Assembly (NCBI GenBank): GCA_032433765.1
Contig: JAVIAB010000025.1
Coordinates: 34,582,282-34,646,281, forward strand
Reading direction: 5' to 3'
DNA: 64,000 nt
Source: Megaustenia siamemsis
Taxonomy: Eukaryota; Mollusca; Gastropoda; Stylommatophora; Ariophantidae
This document shows, piece after piece, positions 42,598-53,114 of the stretch. Position 1 is the stretch's first letter; each line of letters starts with the position of its first letter. The position numbers were made by a program, and so were the translations under genes. The notes under the pieces are model-generated. The model was not told where the DNA came from. It saw only the letters and a program-made list of their open reading frames with translations, and made no database searches.

Positions 42598-44706
42598 TAG
42601 CTTGTTTCATAGGTCGTGCCCAACTTTAAAAATCAATATCTTTTAAACCGCTTTTTGTAATTTTTTCAAAATTTGCATGTATAGTTATAATGATTAGAAC
42701 CCAACGGGGAATTAATTTCATTAAAAACAAACATTTGGTTATTATTGCTTATTTGATTTATATAAATTTATAACGACCCATTGATGTAGTAAAACTTAGT
42801 GTTTACAGTATTTAAGTTAAAAATAGCGATTACAAATCCATACACCCTCAAATTTACGATTTTGCACGCTTTCCGCGTGAGTTGCCTGACACAATTAGAC
42901 ACTTGTAGTAAACACGAGACATTGTGTGTTCCATTTCCGTTCATTCAGCGGCGTAACGTGGAACAATAACATTTATCATGAGTCTTAAAATGAAATTCTG
43001 CAGTTTACAAAACATCGCAATAAAAATGTATGACTATTTTTGCAAAGAGGCTAAACGAGGAAGATTATTTCATTCTTTAGAAAACCCTGAGAATAGGACA
43101 AGACACATTTTTGATTTATCTAAACGGTCATTTAATCGCTGGATTCAAGCACGTGACCGTCAATGTTCCAAATATACAAAATCACAAGGAAGAGCAAAAA
43201 TGTTGGATAATTTTGACAGTGAACTTATTAGAAGTGAAATTCGCAAAATGTTGGGTATGAATGAAACTGTTACAATAAGAAAATTAAAAGTATCGCTGAA
43301 AAAGAACAACAGTATTGAAATATCAAAATCTACATTATGGGGGAATGTGAGAGCTGCAGGCTTTACATTCAGAAAGTATTCCAATGGACGAAACATCATC
43401 TGTGAGAAGCCACATATAGTAGTCATGAGAAGCAAGTACTTACGTGAAGTAAAAGAGGTGCGCAAGCAAGGTTATGATATTGTGTACTTGGATGAAACAT
43501 GGATCAATGCTCACCACACTAACCAAAGGGAATGGCAGTCATCAGATGGAAAGATTAAGAGATTAATACCTAGCAGCAAAGGACAGCGCTTGATAATTGC
43601 TCATGCAGGTAGTCGATAACATGGACTAAAACAGAATGCAGAGCTCATTTTTCTTTCAAAATCCATAGACAATCGGGATTATCACCCTGAGATGAATGGT
43701 CACATATTTAGACATTGGATTGAAAATTCTGTTCTCCCAGCACTAGTACGACCATCTTGCCTAATAATGGACAATGCAGCGTACCACAACATTGTTGCAC
43801 TTGAAGATAAAGTCCCGACGTCATCCAGTACAAAAGATGCTATTAAGATATGGCTCACAAAGGAGCACATACAATTTAATATGTACTTAAAACCTGAATT
43901 ACTATCTCTAGTAAAGCAAAAACAGAGGACAAAGGTTTTTCAAATAGATGAGATTATCCAAGAGCACGGTCATATAAGTTTGAGGCTGCCACCTTACCAT
44001 GCTCATTTAAATCCAATAGAACTAATCTGGGCAAAATTAAAAGGACAAGTGGCAGATGAAAATACAACATTCAAAATATGCGATGTAAAGACTCTTGCTA
44101 ATCTCGCTTTGTTAAATAGAGACAAAGATTATTGGGCTAAATGTGAAGACCACGTCTTAAAACAGTTAGAGGAATATTGGAAAAATGATGGTTTGTGGAA
44201 TGTTCAACCCCAAACAGTTATTAATCTTTTAGACTCGTCTGATTCAGAATGAAAGTGTATAGCCCCCACAATGTTGGCCCCTATATTACCTTAACTTATT
44301 TCAACAAACGGTCCTTTTCAGGACCACACAACTATGAAAATTAGACATACAGGTATACCTTGATATTATTATCGTCCGTCCTCGAACTGAGCAGACAATA
44401 ATTCTCCTGGTGTTTTGTTTTATCCAGTTATTTCCCCATTACGGCCACGCCTTTACCTAGTGAAAATTAATCGTAGACCAGCAACTACGGTAATTTCTAT
44501 TCTTTAGGGCTTCACAATTTACAATTTTGACAAACATCAAAGAAATATCGCCGCTTTAAGAAAACTGCAGCTGCAAGATATTTGTTAAATATACATTTAA
44601 AGGGTCTTTTGCATTCTAATAACATTTGGAAAATTTCAAAAGTATTTAACAAACGGTTAGAGAGTAATATCGTTTTGAAGTTGGGCATATGTTTTGAAAC
44701 GAGCTA
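42598..44706 (+). mobile_element. Tc1/mariner-superfamily transposon (DD82E-type), copy 1, 2109 bp
   Basis: Structurally complete: inverted termini TAGCTTGTTTCATAGGTCGT (left) and TAGCTCGTTTCAAAACATAT (right, read inward) and a TA duplication at 42596-42597 and 44707-44708. It contains one transposase frame with a single premature stop. Copy 2 lies in opposite orientation at 26447-30439. Confidence 0.95.
42978..44252 (+). pseudogene. DDE transposase, near-intact, one nonsense codon
   Basis: A 424-residue frame from MSLKMKFCSL to LLDSSDSE, with a TAA at 43617-43619 (codon 214) where copy 2 has CAA (Gln). The N-terminal ~150 residues are basic and helix-rich (KRSFNRWIQARDRQ; MNETVTIRKLKVSLKK) and presumably hold the DNA-binding helix-turn-helix. 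The catalytic triad is D in VYLDETWI, D in CLIMDNAAYHN and E in HLNPIELIW. I count 82 residues between the second D and the E, whereas most Tc1/mariner proteins have 34-41. I recall a DD82E group (Sailor) in this superfamily, but could not check. Apart from the stop it could be translated throughout. Confidence 0.93.
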
Positions 44707-44708
44707 TA

Positions 44709-45102
44709 ATTCATTGGTTAAGACTGCAGGTACATAACCGACTGCGTGGAGAGATTCAGATGAGGGAGATTCACAAGCTTGGGAATAGAAGTGACCATGC
44801 CGCTAGGTGTGTGGCCTTAGAGCCGTACCTGAGCCAAAACTCATTGTAAGTTAGGAGTGACTAGTTAGATAGGACGGGATGTCCAAACAACTAAGTATAA
44901 TAATTGATATATTGTTATTGTGTTGAACTTTGCCAATAAATAAATGATGTTCATTTTTGTGACAGACTTCCATGTGCAGTAACCTTCAAGTAGACAGTGG
45001 TACCGTAGTCAAACTTAACAATTGAACTAAACCAACGTGAAGTACGATTATTGACAGTCAAACCAATGAACGCTAGTGACTGAATGAAAGAGCGGGCGGT
45101 CA
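44709..45102. other. gene-free stretch
   Basis: Contains AATAAATAAA near 44935 and no coding frame. Could be an LTR or host 3' end; not resolvable by eye. Confidence 0.3.
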
Positions 45103-45785
45103 AGACAATTCATCATCACCATCAAAGCCTGCTGGTGTAGGTGATCATGTCTTTCGATCTGGACAGTTATTTATCATTTCTGTTGTTGACCTTCTGCCAA
45201 GCCGTTCTCTTAAGCTTTCTGGTATTTTTTCTCTTTGCTTATCTCTATCTCTTCGTCCCTCAATTTTCCCAGTTGTTACAATATATTCCAGTTGTTCATT
45301 ACTCTTCTTTGCTTCCATTGTATTCTCAACATTCTTCTGTAAAACCACATTTCTACAGACTCCAGTGATTTTATTGTCTGTTGTCATATTGTCCATGATT
45401 CACATCTATATGTTAAGACTGGCTCTACATAACATTTAAGAACTCTATTTTTTTGTTTATATTGTCAAAAATGGATTGCATAGTATCTTCCTCATTTTTT
45501 GGAAAGCTGCTTTTGCCTGAGCCAGTCTGCATCTCACCTCTGTTGTCTGAGGTTAACAAAGTTCCCAAATATTTAAATTCATTTACCTGTCTTAAAATTG
45601 TTACGCTTGTCTTTATTTTGCACTGAGTTGATGTCTTTTTTGTTGTTACCGTTACCTCTGTCTTTTTGCTATTAAGGCTGAGCCATTTATTTTTGCTTTC
45701 TTTCACTATAATGTCCAACATTTCTTGTAACTCATTTTCATTCTTAGTGATTAAGATTGTATCATCAGTATACCATAGATCACCA
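45103..45785 (-). pseudogene. RTE-B LINE fragment including the palm end
   Basis: On the minus strand: LWYTDDTILITKNENELQEM (YTDD in place of YADD), NSKKTEVTVTTKK, FKYLGTLLTSDN, then a deletion before ENTMEAKKSNEQLEYIVTTG and EGRRDRDKQREKIPESLRER. The deletion removes the segment between the MEAK and EQLEY motifs. Tail at 45108 (CATCATCACCATC). Confidence 0.8.
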
Positions 45786-45992
45786 AGACAAGTAATTAAC
45801 AAAAACCACTGCAGGCCATTCCATTACGGAGCTCGACATAAACAGAGCGTACACAGAAGTGGTCTCGTCACGTATCGTGCCATAAACTAAGCTAGTGAAC
45901 ATAGACAGAGTCTACAGAAAGACGTCGTCATCAGGTGACATATTAGGAGATAGATCTCGAAGAGATAAAGCCTCCTGGAATATATTATTCCA
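45786..45992. other. no recognised feature
   Basis: About 200 bases without a recognised frame or repeat. Confidence 0.3.
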
Positions 45993-46660
45993 TCATTATC
46001 AGGTGCCATCTCCGCAACGAAGTTTGGCTACCATGGATCGCCATTCTGCTCTGTCTCTTGCTTTTGTTGGTGCAGGTTGTTATGGGTGATTTGCCCAACT
46101 TTTGATTTAACTCGTCCATGTCAGTTTTGGTTGCCTCTGCCTCTTTTACCCTGTATTTTCCCTTCCAAGATTATTTTTATTAGGCTACGTATCTTTTAGC
46201 ATGGCCCAAAAATCGAACTTGTCTTGCTTGAATTGTATTTAGCAGTTCCCTTCTCATTTTTAGTTGTTTTAAGACTTCATCGTTTTTCTTTTCTTTCCAT
46301 CCAATTCTACCTATTCTTCTATAAATCCACATTTCAAAGGCTTCAATTCTCTGTTCTGTTTTCTTGTCTAATGTCCATGTTTCTTCACCATGCTTAAATG
46401 TTGAGAAAATATAGCATTTTACTATTCTTAGTTTTAGCCCTGGTGTTATTTGTTTTGATTTTAGTATACTTTTCATGGCATTAAAATTACATTTTACCAT
46501 TCCTATTCTTTTGTTGATTTCAGTTTTACATTTTCCATCACTGGTTATAGCATGTTCAAGGTAGCTATAGTTCTGAACTATCTCCATGTCTATTTTCTTC
46601 AGTGTTAATAACCCACTTGTTGGTTTTGAGTATTTTCTTTGTTTATGATCATAGTTTTAG
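45993..46660 (-). pseudogene. RTE-A LINE 3' fragment
   Basis: The minus frame 46587-46180 reads CKTEINKRIGMVKCNFNAMK, ITPGLKLRIVKCYIFSTFKH, RRIGRIGWKEKKNDEVLKQL and ARQVRFLGHAKR. The 3' end at 45993 carries CATCATTATCAGGTGCC. It ends about 120 bp left of Ig exon B. Confidence 0.8.
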
Positions 46661-46779
46661 TCTCTCATATGAAATATCAAAGCCGATCACATATCTGAGT
46701 ACATAAACAATGACTACTAGATCACGAGATACTATTATCAACAACAAAAAGAACATCGTTTACATTCCAATAAACTTAC

Positions 46780-46909
46780 ATGGTTCATATTAAATGTCCC
46801 GGAATGTGTGATTCGGTTCTTAAACTGATACAAAATAAATGGTGACGGGAATCGTTCATCCGCAAAGGCAATATATTCTTCATAGTTGTCTATAGTTGAC
46901 TTCACTTTC
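46780..46909 (-). CDS. Ig-domain exon B (middle third of the domain)
   Basis: On the minus strand, acceptor TGATATATTTCAG (AG at 46911-46910), 130 nt, donor AACCAT|GTAAGTTT (exon end 46780). One base completes the codon split with exon A (AG+G = Arg), then 43 codons: KVKSTIDNYEEYIAFADERF, then PSPFILYQFKNRITHSGTFN and MNH. End phase is 0, matching exon C. The GC content and codon mix differ from the surrounding intron. The sequence fits the C-to-E strand part of an Ig-like domain. An RTE-A fragment sits just 3' in the intron, a 39-bp minisatellite just 5'. Confidence 0.75.
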
Positions 46910-46954
46910 CTGAAATATATCACATTACATTTTAATTGTTGGGAGAATAATCTC

Positions 46955-47450
46955 ATGATTGACAATCATTGTTATTCTCTTGAGGATAATCTCACGGTTA
47001 ACTAACATTTTTACTGTCTTGAGGATAATCTCACGATTAACTAACAGTTTTACTGTCTTGATGATAATCTCACGATTAACTAACAGTTTTACTGTCTTGA
47101 GGATAATCTCACGATTAACTAACAGTTTTACTGTCTTGATGATAATCTCACGATTAACTAACAGTTTTACTGTCTTGAGGATAATCTCACGATTAACTAA
47201 CAGTTTTACTGTCTTGATGATAATCTCACGATTAACTAACAGTTTTACTCTCTTGAGGATAATCTCACGATTAACTAACATTTTTACTGTCTTGAGGATA
47301 ATCTCACGATTAACTAACAGTTTTACTGTCTTGAGGATATTCTCACGATTAACTAACATTTTTACTGTCTTGAGGATAATCTCACGAATAGCTAACATTT
47401 TTACTATCATTAGGATAATCACAAATTAAGTAACATTTTTACTGCCTTGA
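46955..47450. repeat. 39-bp tandem array, about 12 copies
   Basis: Unit GATAATCTCACGATTAACTA, ACAGTTTTACTGTCTTGAG. Because 39 is a multiple of three, both strands are open for 156-165 codons; these frames are artefacts. Confidence 0.95.
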
Positions 47451-47705
47451 GGATAATAACAAAAACAAAAGGATGAATTTCTCTAATTCTTCACTCATTA
47501 TCATAAAACAATGTCATTTAATGTGTCATATAATTCTTAGCTGCCTGTTTCATTGTTGTTACATGGGGCATACATTTGTGTGTAAGTTGTTTGTCGGTCA
47601 TCTTCTGGTAGTCTAGTTGTGATTATTCTTTCTGTGTAGTGTTGCATTTCTTGAATATTTCTTAGCATGTTCTATGTCGTGTAGTTGATATGTGTTTTCT
47701 TTACT
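47451..47705. other. no recognised feature
   Basis: AT-rich intronic-type sequence. Confidence 0.4.
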
Positions 47706-48300
47706 TCTATCTATCTATTGACCTTTCGAGCCGTAGCCGACCCATAAGGCGTAGACCAAGATACGCTTTCTCTTATCTGAATTTTTGTTCTAGCAGTTTT
47801 AATTTCTTTTAAAGATATTTGATCGAATCACGCCATTTGTCTCTGTTCAGTGCAAGCAGCACCATCTCATTGAGGGAGCCGATTCCTGCTGCTCTTGCCT
47901 CTCTCATCAATGTTCTTCTCAGTGTCTCTCTGGGTCTTCCTCTTTTCCTCTTACCTGTTGTTTCCCACATGAGGGCTTGCTTTGCTATTCGGTTGTTATC
48001 ACATGTCCAACATATGACCATCATCTTTTCTTGATTACTGAAGATATTAGTGGTTGATTGGCGATTTCTCAAATTTCCTCATTTGTTTTGAATTCGTTCC
48101 ACGCTATACCAAGTATTTTCCTTAGACATTTATTTTCAAATGCGTTCAACTTTGTTTCTATGTCTCTTGTTGTTTTCCAGCTTTCACAACCATACGTAAG
48201 GGTTGATAGTACACTTGATAGTAGTTTCTTTACTAGTTGCCCTTTTATTCTGGTGTCCGCTAATCCTAGTATTTTGATTTTCCTCTTTGTCATTTCATAA
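47706..48300 (-). pseudogene. LINE-C, longest copy (C-terminal domain and 3' end)
   Basis: On the minus strand: GQLVKKLLSSVLSTLTYGCE, NAFENKCLRKILGIAWNEFK, then after a frameshift MRNRQ-like sequence, RIAKQALMWETTGKRKRGRP, RETLRRTLMREARAAG and DKWRDSIKYL. The 3' end (CGGCTACGGCTCGAAAGGTC) meets short GATA units at 47706. It lies in the intron between Ig exons A and B. Confidence 0.8.
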
Positions 48301-48447
48301 GTTCTACCTCTTTGTTTATATTCTGCATATATTGAGGGTTGCTACTATATATTTGTTGTTTATCCCCAAGTTCTATATTTTCCTTGAGCATCGAAATTGT
48401 ATCTCTTTCTCGACCGCACTATGTCTATTGCAAGTTAAGGGTATAAT

Positions 48448-48466
48448 AAAAAAAAAAAAAGAAAAA
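48448..48466. repeat. A-rich run
   Basis: Short poly(A); a second run lies at 48600-48618. Confidence 0.8.
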
Positions 48467-48644
48467 CGTATGTTAAGGGCAGCCCGGTAAATGTTCCCCC
48501 ACCTGTGAGATCGCTAGGTGACACATACAAACATTTTACAGTCGCCATTTTACAATTTTAGTGGGGCGTGATGAGTCCCTGTAATCGTTCCCCTTTGTTA
48601 AAAAAAAAAAAAAAAAAATTAATGATTGTAATTTTGTTTATGCA

Positions 48645-48722
48645 AACACACACAAACACATATAGCAACAAACACTCACTCATACGCACACACACACGCG
48701 CGCACGCTCGCACACACACACA
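48645..48722. repeat. (CA)n microsatellite, directly at the exon A donor
   Basis: (CACA/CGCA)n; on the minus strand the donor is AAG|GTATGTGTGTG, so the intron begins with a (GT)n tract. Confidence 0.9.
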
Positions 48723-48725
48723 TAC

Positions 48726-48834
48726 CTTGTCAGTTCGGCAAACAGCTCTCCCATGTTTTTAACAGAACACTTGAAAGAAAGGGTCATTGGATCGTCATCG
48801 CCTGAACCTTGGGTCAGATTCAGATCCACTCTCA
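48726..48834 (-). CDS. Ig-domain exon A (N-terminal third of the domain)
   Basis: On the minus strand, acceptor TTTATTTCTCCGCAG (AG at 48836-48835), 109 nt, donor CTGACAAG|GTATGTG (exon end 48726). Two bases complete the previous codon (phase 1), then 35 codons: RVDLNLTQGSGDDDPMTLSF, KCSVKNMGELFAELT, and AG left over (phase 2) to join exon B. L-S-F-K-C supplies the first conserved Ig cysteine. Phase 1 entry is the usual boundary after a signal-peptide exon, so the missing upstream exon probably encodes that; it was not found with confidence. Resembles the Ig region of gastropod FREP/VIgL-type proteins by layout only. Confidence 0.75.
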
Positions 48835-48889
48835 CTGCGGAGAAATAAAAAATAGAAGCAGAAAGTAAATGACGTATTAATCATATAAT

Positions 48890-48916
48890 AAATATATATA
48901 TATATATATATAAAAC
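48890..48916. repeat. (TA)n microsatellite
   Basis: AATAAATATATATATATATA run. Confidence 0.9.
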
Positions 48917-49084
48917 AATAATAATAAATATAGTATGGTCCACGCCAGATTTATTTATTGAACCAAAAAAATATTATACATATTTAAATTACATCACTGA
49001 TAGTAAAAAAAAATAAACAAAAAAAGAAGGGAGTGGAATGTTAGGAAGAAAATGAGGGAATGAGAGGAAAAGACAGTAACTGGC

Positions 49085-49690
49085 GAGCGGTGGGTGTCGG
49101 GCATGGTGAGAGATTTCATCAAACTGGACAGCAGTGGGTGGAAGGCATGGTGAGAGATTTCATAAAACTGAGGAGCAGTGGATGGAAGGCATGGTGAGAG
49201 ATTTCATCAAACTGGGTAGCAGTGGATGAATGGCATGGTGAGAAAGTTCATCAAACTGGGGGAAGTGGATGAATGGCATGGTGAGAGAGTTCATCAAACT
49301 GGGTAGCAGTGGATGAATGGCATGGTGAGAGTTCATCAAACTGGGGGAAGTGGGTGGAAGGCATGGTGAGAGATTTCATCAAACTGGGTAGCAGTGGATG
49401 AATGGCATGGTGAGATTTCATCAAACTGGGTAGCAGTAGATGAAAGGCATGGTGAGAGAGTTCATCAAACTGGGGAGCAGTGGATGGAAGGCATGGTGAG
49501 AGATTTCATCAAACTGAGGAGCAGTGGGTGGAAGGCATTGTGAGAGATTTCATCAAACTGAGGAGCAGTGGGTGGAAGGCATTGTGAGAGATTTCATCAA
49601 ACTGGGGAGCAGTGGGTGGAAGGCATTATGAGAGATTTCATCAAACTGAGGAGCAGTGGGTGGAAGTCATTGTGAGAGATTTCATCAAAA
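49085..49690. repeat. ~44-bp minisatellite
   Basis: Unit GGTGAGAGATTTCATCAAAC, TGGGGAGCAGTGGGTGGAAG, GCAT; 13-14 copies with small indels. Confidence 0.93.
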
Positions 49691-49950
49691 ATTAACAGCT
49701 AATAAAATCATTGTTAACCTACTCAAAAAGCTATTGTTTCTCCCGTTTAAATATCACATAATGTGGCACAAATTTAATCTAATATTTACACTTCACTAAC
49801 AACAATAGTCTAGCACATTCTACTTTCTCATTCAACACAAATACCGATCTATTCCATTCCCTAGCTGATCTGTTCTCTCATTTCCCTTTTTTTCGGAGTT
49901 CAACTAATACTAATGTTCAACAGTGGGATGACTTTAAGACCTCGTTGACA
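49691..49950. other. no recognised feature
   Basis: AT-rich sequence, no frame recognised. Confidence 0.35.
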
Positions 49951-50017
49951 AGATTCCCAGCCTTTAATGGGTACCAGATTTTCTTTTATGGGAAAGTAAA
50001 GCGGCACGGGCGTAATA

Positions 50018-50384
50018 AAAAAAAAAGTAAAGTACCCCCGTCACGCCAAGTGGCGGCGTATAGGGAAATATGGTGTTAGTGACCCTATATTTTACAGACC
50101 TTCAGCACATGATTTTTGGGTAATGTGGTCGGTATTACGCCCGTGCTGCTTTACTTTCCCAGAAAAAATCCGGTACCCATTTAAGGCTGGGTGAACCCGG
50201 AGCCGTCGGTTGGGATCGAACCCTACCTCTTGTCCGTAGTAGTCCAGTTCACTAACCATTGAGCTATCGCGGCTCCCACTAATTTTTAGGGAATTAGTAA
50301 AACCCAGGTGTCCTCGCCAGGGAACGAACCCCGGCTGTTGCCGTGGTAAGCCAACCGCCTATCGATTGCGCTAACCGGACACCC
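50018..50384 (-). mobile_element. SINE A, full-length dimeric copy (367 bp), nested
   Basis: Both heads present: head 1 at about 50308-50383 (GTGTCC ... GGACACC), linker with AATTAGT...ACTAATT, head 2 at about 50199-50276 (GGAGCCGCGATAGCTCAATGG; GGTTCGATCCC). Tail is ACTTTACTTTTT. It is flanked by the 13-bp duplication CACGGGCGTAATA (50005-50017 and 50385-50397). Confidence 0.9.
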
Positions 50385-50424
50385 CACGGGCGTAATACCG
50401 ACCACAATACTCCAAAAATCATGA

Positions 50425-50709
50425 AGTTTTAAGACAACTAAAAATGAAAAGAGAACTACTAAACACAATTAGTGCAAGACAAATGAAATTTTTGGAGCAT
50501 GTTAAAAGATACAACAGTCTAATAAAAGTAATACTGGAAGGGGAAAATACAAGGTAAAAGAGGGAGAGGCAGACCAAGACTAACATGGACTAGTAACATC
50601 AAAAGATGGACAAGTCAGCCTATGACAATCTGCACCATCAAAGCAAGAGACAGAGTGGAATGGCACTCCATGGTAGCCAAACTTCGATGTGGAGACGGCA
50701 CTCAATGAT
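50425..50709 (+). pseudogene. RTE-A LINE 3' fragment nested in SINE A
   Basis: Begins AAGTTTTAAGACAACTAAAA (VLRQLKMKRELLNTISARQM) and runs through GRGRPRLTW and TICTIKARDRVEW to CTCAATGATGATGA. The first 3 bp overlap the SINE continuation, so the precise duplication is unclear. Confidence 0.8.
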
Positions 50710-50763
50710 GATGAACACCATATTTCCTATACGCCACTTGGCGTGACGGGGGTACTTTACTTT

Positions 50764-50911
50764 ATGTTAAGATTGATCGTGTGCTTTCTTTGAGTGATTG
50801 TCGTGGTCTGCCCATAATACAATTCTCCTCTCTTCAAAGTTCACCTGAGCGACCCATGTACTGCACACATTTCTCACATAGCATGTTGTCCACGCGCCCG
50901 GGTCGCATAGT
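50764..50911. other. no recognised feature
   Basis: Short spacer; frames here extend the antisense of LINE text only. Confidence 0.3.
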
Positions 50912-50989
50912 TTGTGAATCATTTCAGAGGAAGAGGTATGTTTACAGCACTGAGAAAAAAATGACAAATAATTAACAACAGAACAAAAA
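50912..50989 (-). mobile_element. SINE C 3' fragment
   Basis: Minus strand gives TGCTGTAAACATACCTCTTCC and the TTGTCATTTTTT body. It is followed by an RTE-A fragment. Confidence 0.65.
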
Positions 50990-51505
50990 ACATTATCATC
51001 ATCATTGAGTGCCGTCTCCGCTTCGAAGGTTGAGCGCCATTTTACTCTGTCTCTTGCTTTGATGGTGCACGTTGACATAGGGTGACTTGTCCATCTTTTG
51101 ATGTTACTCGTCCATGTTAGTCTTGGTCTGCCTCTGCCTCTTTTACCTTGTATTTCCCCTTCCAATATTACTTTTATTAGGCTGTTGTGTCTTTTAACAT
51201 GCTCCACAAATGTCATTTGTCTTGTTCTAATTGTGTTTAGTAGTTCTTTTTTTATCTTTAGTTGTTTTAAGACTTCATCGTTTGTTTTCTTTTCTTTCCA
51301 TCCAATTCTACCTATTCTTCTATAAATCCATATTTCAAAGGCTTCAATTTTCTGTTCTGTTTTCTAGGCTAATGTCCATGTTCCTGCACCATACAGGAAT
51401 ATTGAGAAGGTATACAATTTTACTGTTCTTAGTTTTGACCCAGGTATTATTTGTTTTAATGTTAGTATATTTTTCATGACATTAAAATTACTTTTTGCCA
51501 CCGGA
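50990..51505 (-). pseudogene. RTE-A LINE 3' fragment
   Basis: Minus strand: IIPGSKLRTVKLYTFSIFLY, GAGTWTLA, then RRIGRIGWKEKKTNDEVLKQ, FVEHVKRHNSLIKVILEGEI, GKRGRGRPRLTW and CTIKARDRVKW. The tail is at 50994 (CATCATCATTGAG). Confidence 0.8.
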
Positions 51506-51805
51506 CTTGAGAAAAAAAGCAAAAGACAACAAACAGAGAATACAAGGAAAACTATGAAATGTGACCGCAAAACAAAAAGCAAATAACAATATATGGTCGG
51601 AAGCAGGATTCAACCCCTACTCAGTGGCGCAAATCCTTGCCACCATTGGCCAGACACTAGAGAACTCTGCCAACTTAGCTCATATATTGTTCTTTGTTTT
51701 TTGTTTCTCTTGTTATTTGTCATTTTTTCCGAATGCTGTAAACATACTTCTTCCTCTGAAATGGTTCGCTGGTTATCGCCTCGGAGGTTTCCCTCTATAA
51801 TAATA
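51506..51805. mobile_element. rearranged SINE C pieces
   Basis: 51585-51670 is the minus-strand head (GGCAGAGTTCTCTAGTGTCT and TGGCAAGGATTTGCGCCACT), while 51680-51800 is a plus-strand body and 3' end (TGCTGTAAACATACTTCTTCC to GGAGGTTTCCCTCTATAATA). Head and body point in opposite directions, so a rearrangement or two insertions occurred. Confidence 0.6.
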
Positions 51806-52204
51806 TTCATTTAATAGTATGTGTCTCCTCGCATAGTTAATACCTGACCAATCACTCAAGTTGAGGCAACCCTTCCTGCAATTAACTGCCATTTCATTGA
51901 TTCTCTCCCCTTACTTACACGTTACACATTTCCTGATTTCATGCCTACATATTTTATTGCTGTGCTGAGGTCTATAGTAGTGATTTCATGATAGTGATTG
52001 AGAAGACATTTTTTAAAACACTAGGAAAAAGCAATCTCTGATTTATAAAAAGGCAATCTCTAATTTTGATGCACATTTGAAAAAGGTAATCTATAATTGT
52101 TGGTAACGGCATGACAAAATAAAGTAGGAAAATATAGTAACAAGGGGATAATAGAGAAAAATAGTGTTAGAGAAGTCAAGAGAAGACATTATTAGAGTGA
52201 CGTG
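51806..52204. other. no recognised feature
   Basis: AT-rich; a 20-25-bp phrase (AAAAGCAATCTCTGATTT / AAAGGCAATCTCTAATTT) is repeated at 52027-52065. Confidence 0.35.
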
Positions 52205-52475
52205 ATCATCATCATTGAGGGTCCCCTCCGCCTCATCGAAGGTACCATGGAGCGCCATTCCGCTCTCTCTCTTGCTTTGATAGTGCAGGCTGTTATAGGC
52301 TGACTTGTCTGTCTCTTGATGCTACTCGTCCGTGTTAGTCTTGGTCTAACTCTGACTCTTTTACCTTCCTTGTATTTTCTCTTCCAAGATTATTTTTAAT
52401 AGGCTGCTGTGTCTTATCATGGCCTCCTCTTTCCTCCCGCCACCCAAAAAAAAAAAATCTCATTTGTCTAAGTGG
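52205..52475 (-). pseudogene. RTE-A LINE 3' fragment, decayed
   Basis: Begins at CATCATCATTGAGGGTCCCC and carries the reverse-strand TCTIKARERxAW and RVRPRLT-like text to about 52420. Confidence 0.65.
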
Positions 52476-52778
52476 AGTTATAAAGGAATTAAAGTAAAAG
52501 ACAACAAAGAGAGAATACACGAAAAACTGCGAAATATGACCACAAACAAACCCAAGAGATCACAATAAAATAACAATCTTTCTTCAAATCTGAGAGACGA
52601 ATGAGGAAGGAAAGAAGAAGGAAAACTAATTATTTATAATTAAATGCTGCGCTATAATACTCTGAAATGATGAAACAAAACACACAGACAACATTGCAGA
52701 GCTTTTTTTGTTTCATCTTAGATATCATTTATACCAGTAAAAATTTCAACTTTATTGCTCGTATCTTGTTTACAATAC

Positions 52779-52859
52779 CTCGTGCAGCTGGTGCTACTGT
52801 TGCCTTTTCAACTGCAAAAGTAGCTTTCTTGGTGGCCTCAATTCCTGCTTGTGGTGTAC
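52779..52859 (-). CDS. candidate 81-nt exon
   Basis: On the minus strand, acceptor TTTACATTTAACAG (AG at 52861-52860), 81 nt, donor GCACGAG|GTATTG (exon end 52779). The frame TPQAGIEATKKATFAVEKAT then VAPAAR is Ala/Thr/Lys-rich and clearly less AT-rich than its surroundings. Start and end are both phase 1, the same phase as the entry to Ig exon A, so it could lie between a signal-peptide exon and exon A. That link is speculation. The frame also stays open through the donor for 16 more codons. Confidence 0.33.
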
Positions 52860-53114
52860 CTGTTAAATGTAAATTAACGCCTTGAGCAACGTATATAATG
52901 TTTATATAAATACAACAAAATAAGTTGTATACTTGATAACTATAAAAAAACGTTGACTAGAAATAATTATGACATTTTAGACAAGGTAAGCGCCAGGTAG
53001 ATAATTAGGTAGCTTATTGAAATGGATCTTGGTTTTCACGCGGAAAGTCAGGTATTAACACCTCATCCAGTTACAGCAACTAAAACAAAATATGTACCTG
53101 GTACTTAGTTAGGG

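Larger units (their letters stand above)
49955..50763 (+). mobile_element. old SINE A copy split by two later insertions
   Basis: Pieces of one plus-strand SINE A body: 49955-50017 (CCCAGCCTTTAATGGGTACC to CACGGGCGTAATA), 50385-50424 (CACGGGCGTAATACCGACCA to AAAATCATG) and 50710-50763 (AACACCATATTTCCTATACG to GGGGGTACTTTACTTT). They are separated by a minus SINE A (50018-50384) and an RTE-A fragment (50425-50709). Confidence 0.8.

Noticed and set aside
46925..47429. 156-165-codon frames on both strands
   Set aside because: Translation of the 39-bp minisatellite.
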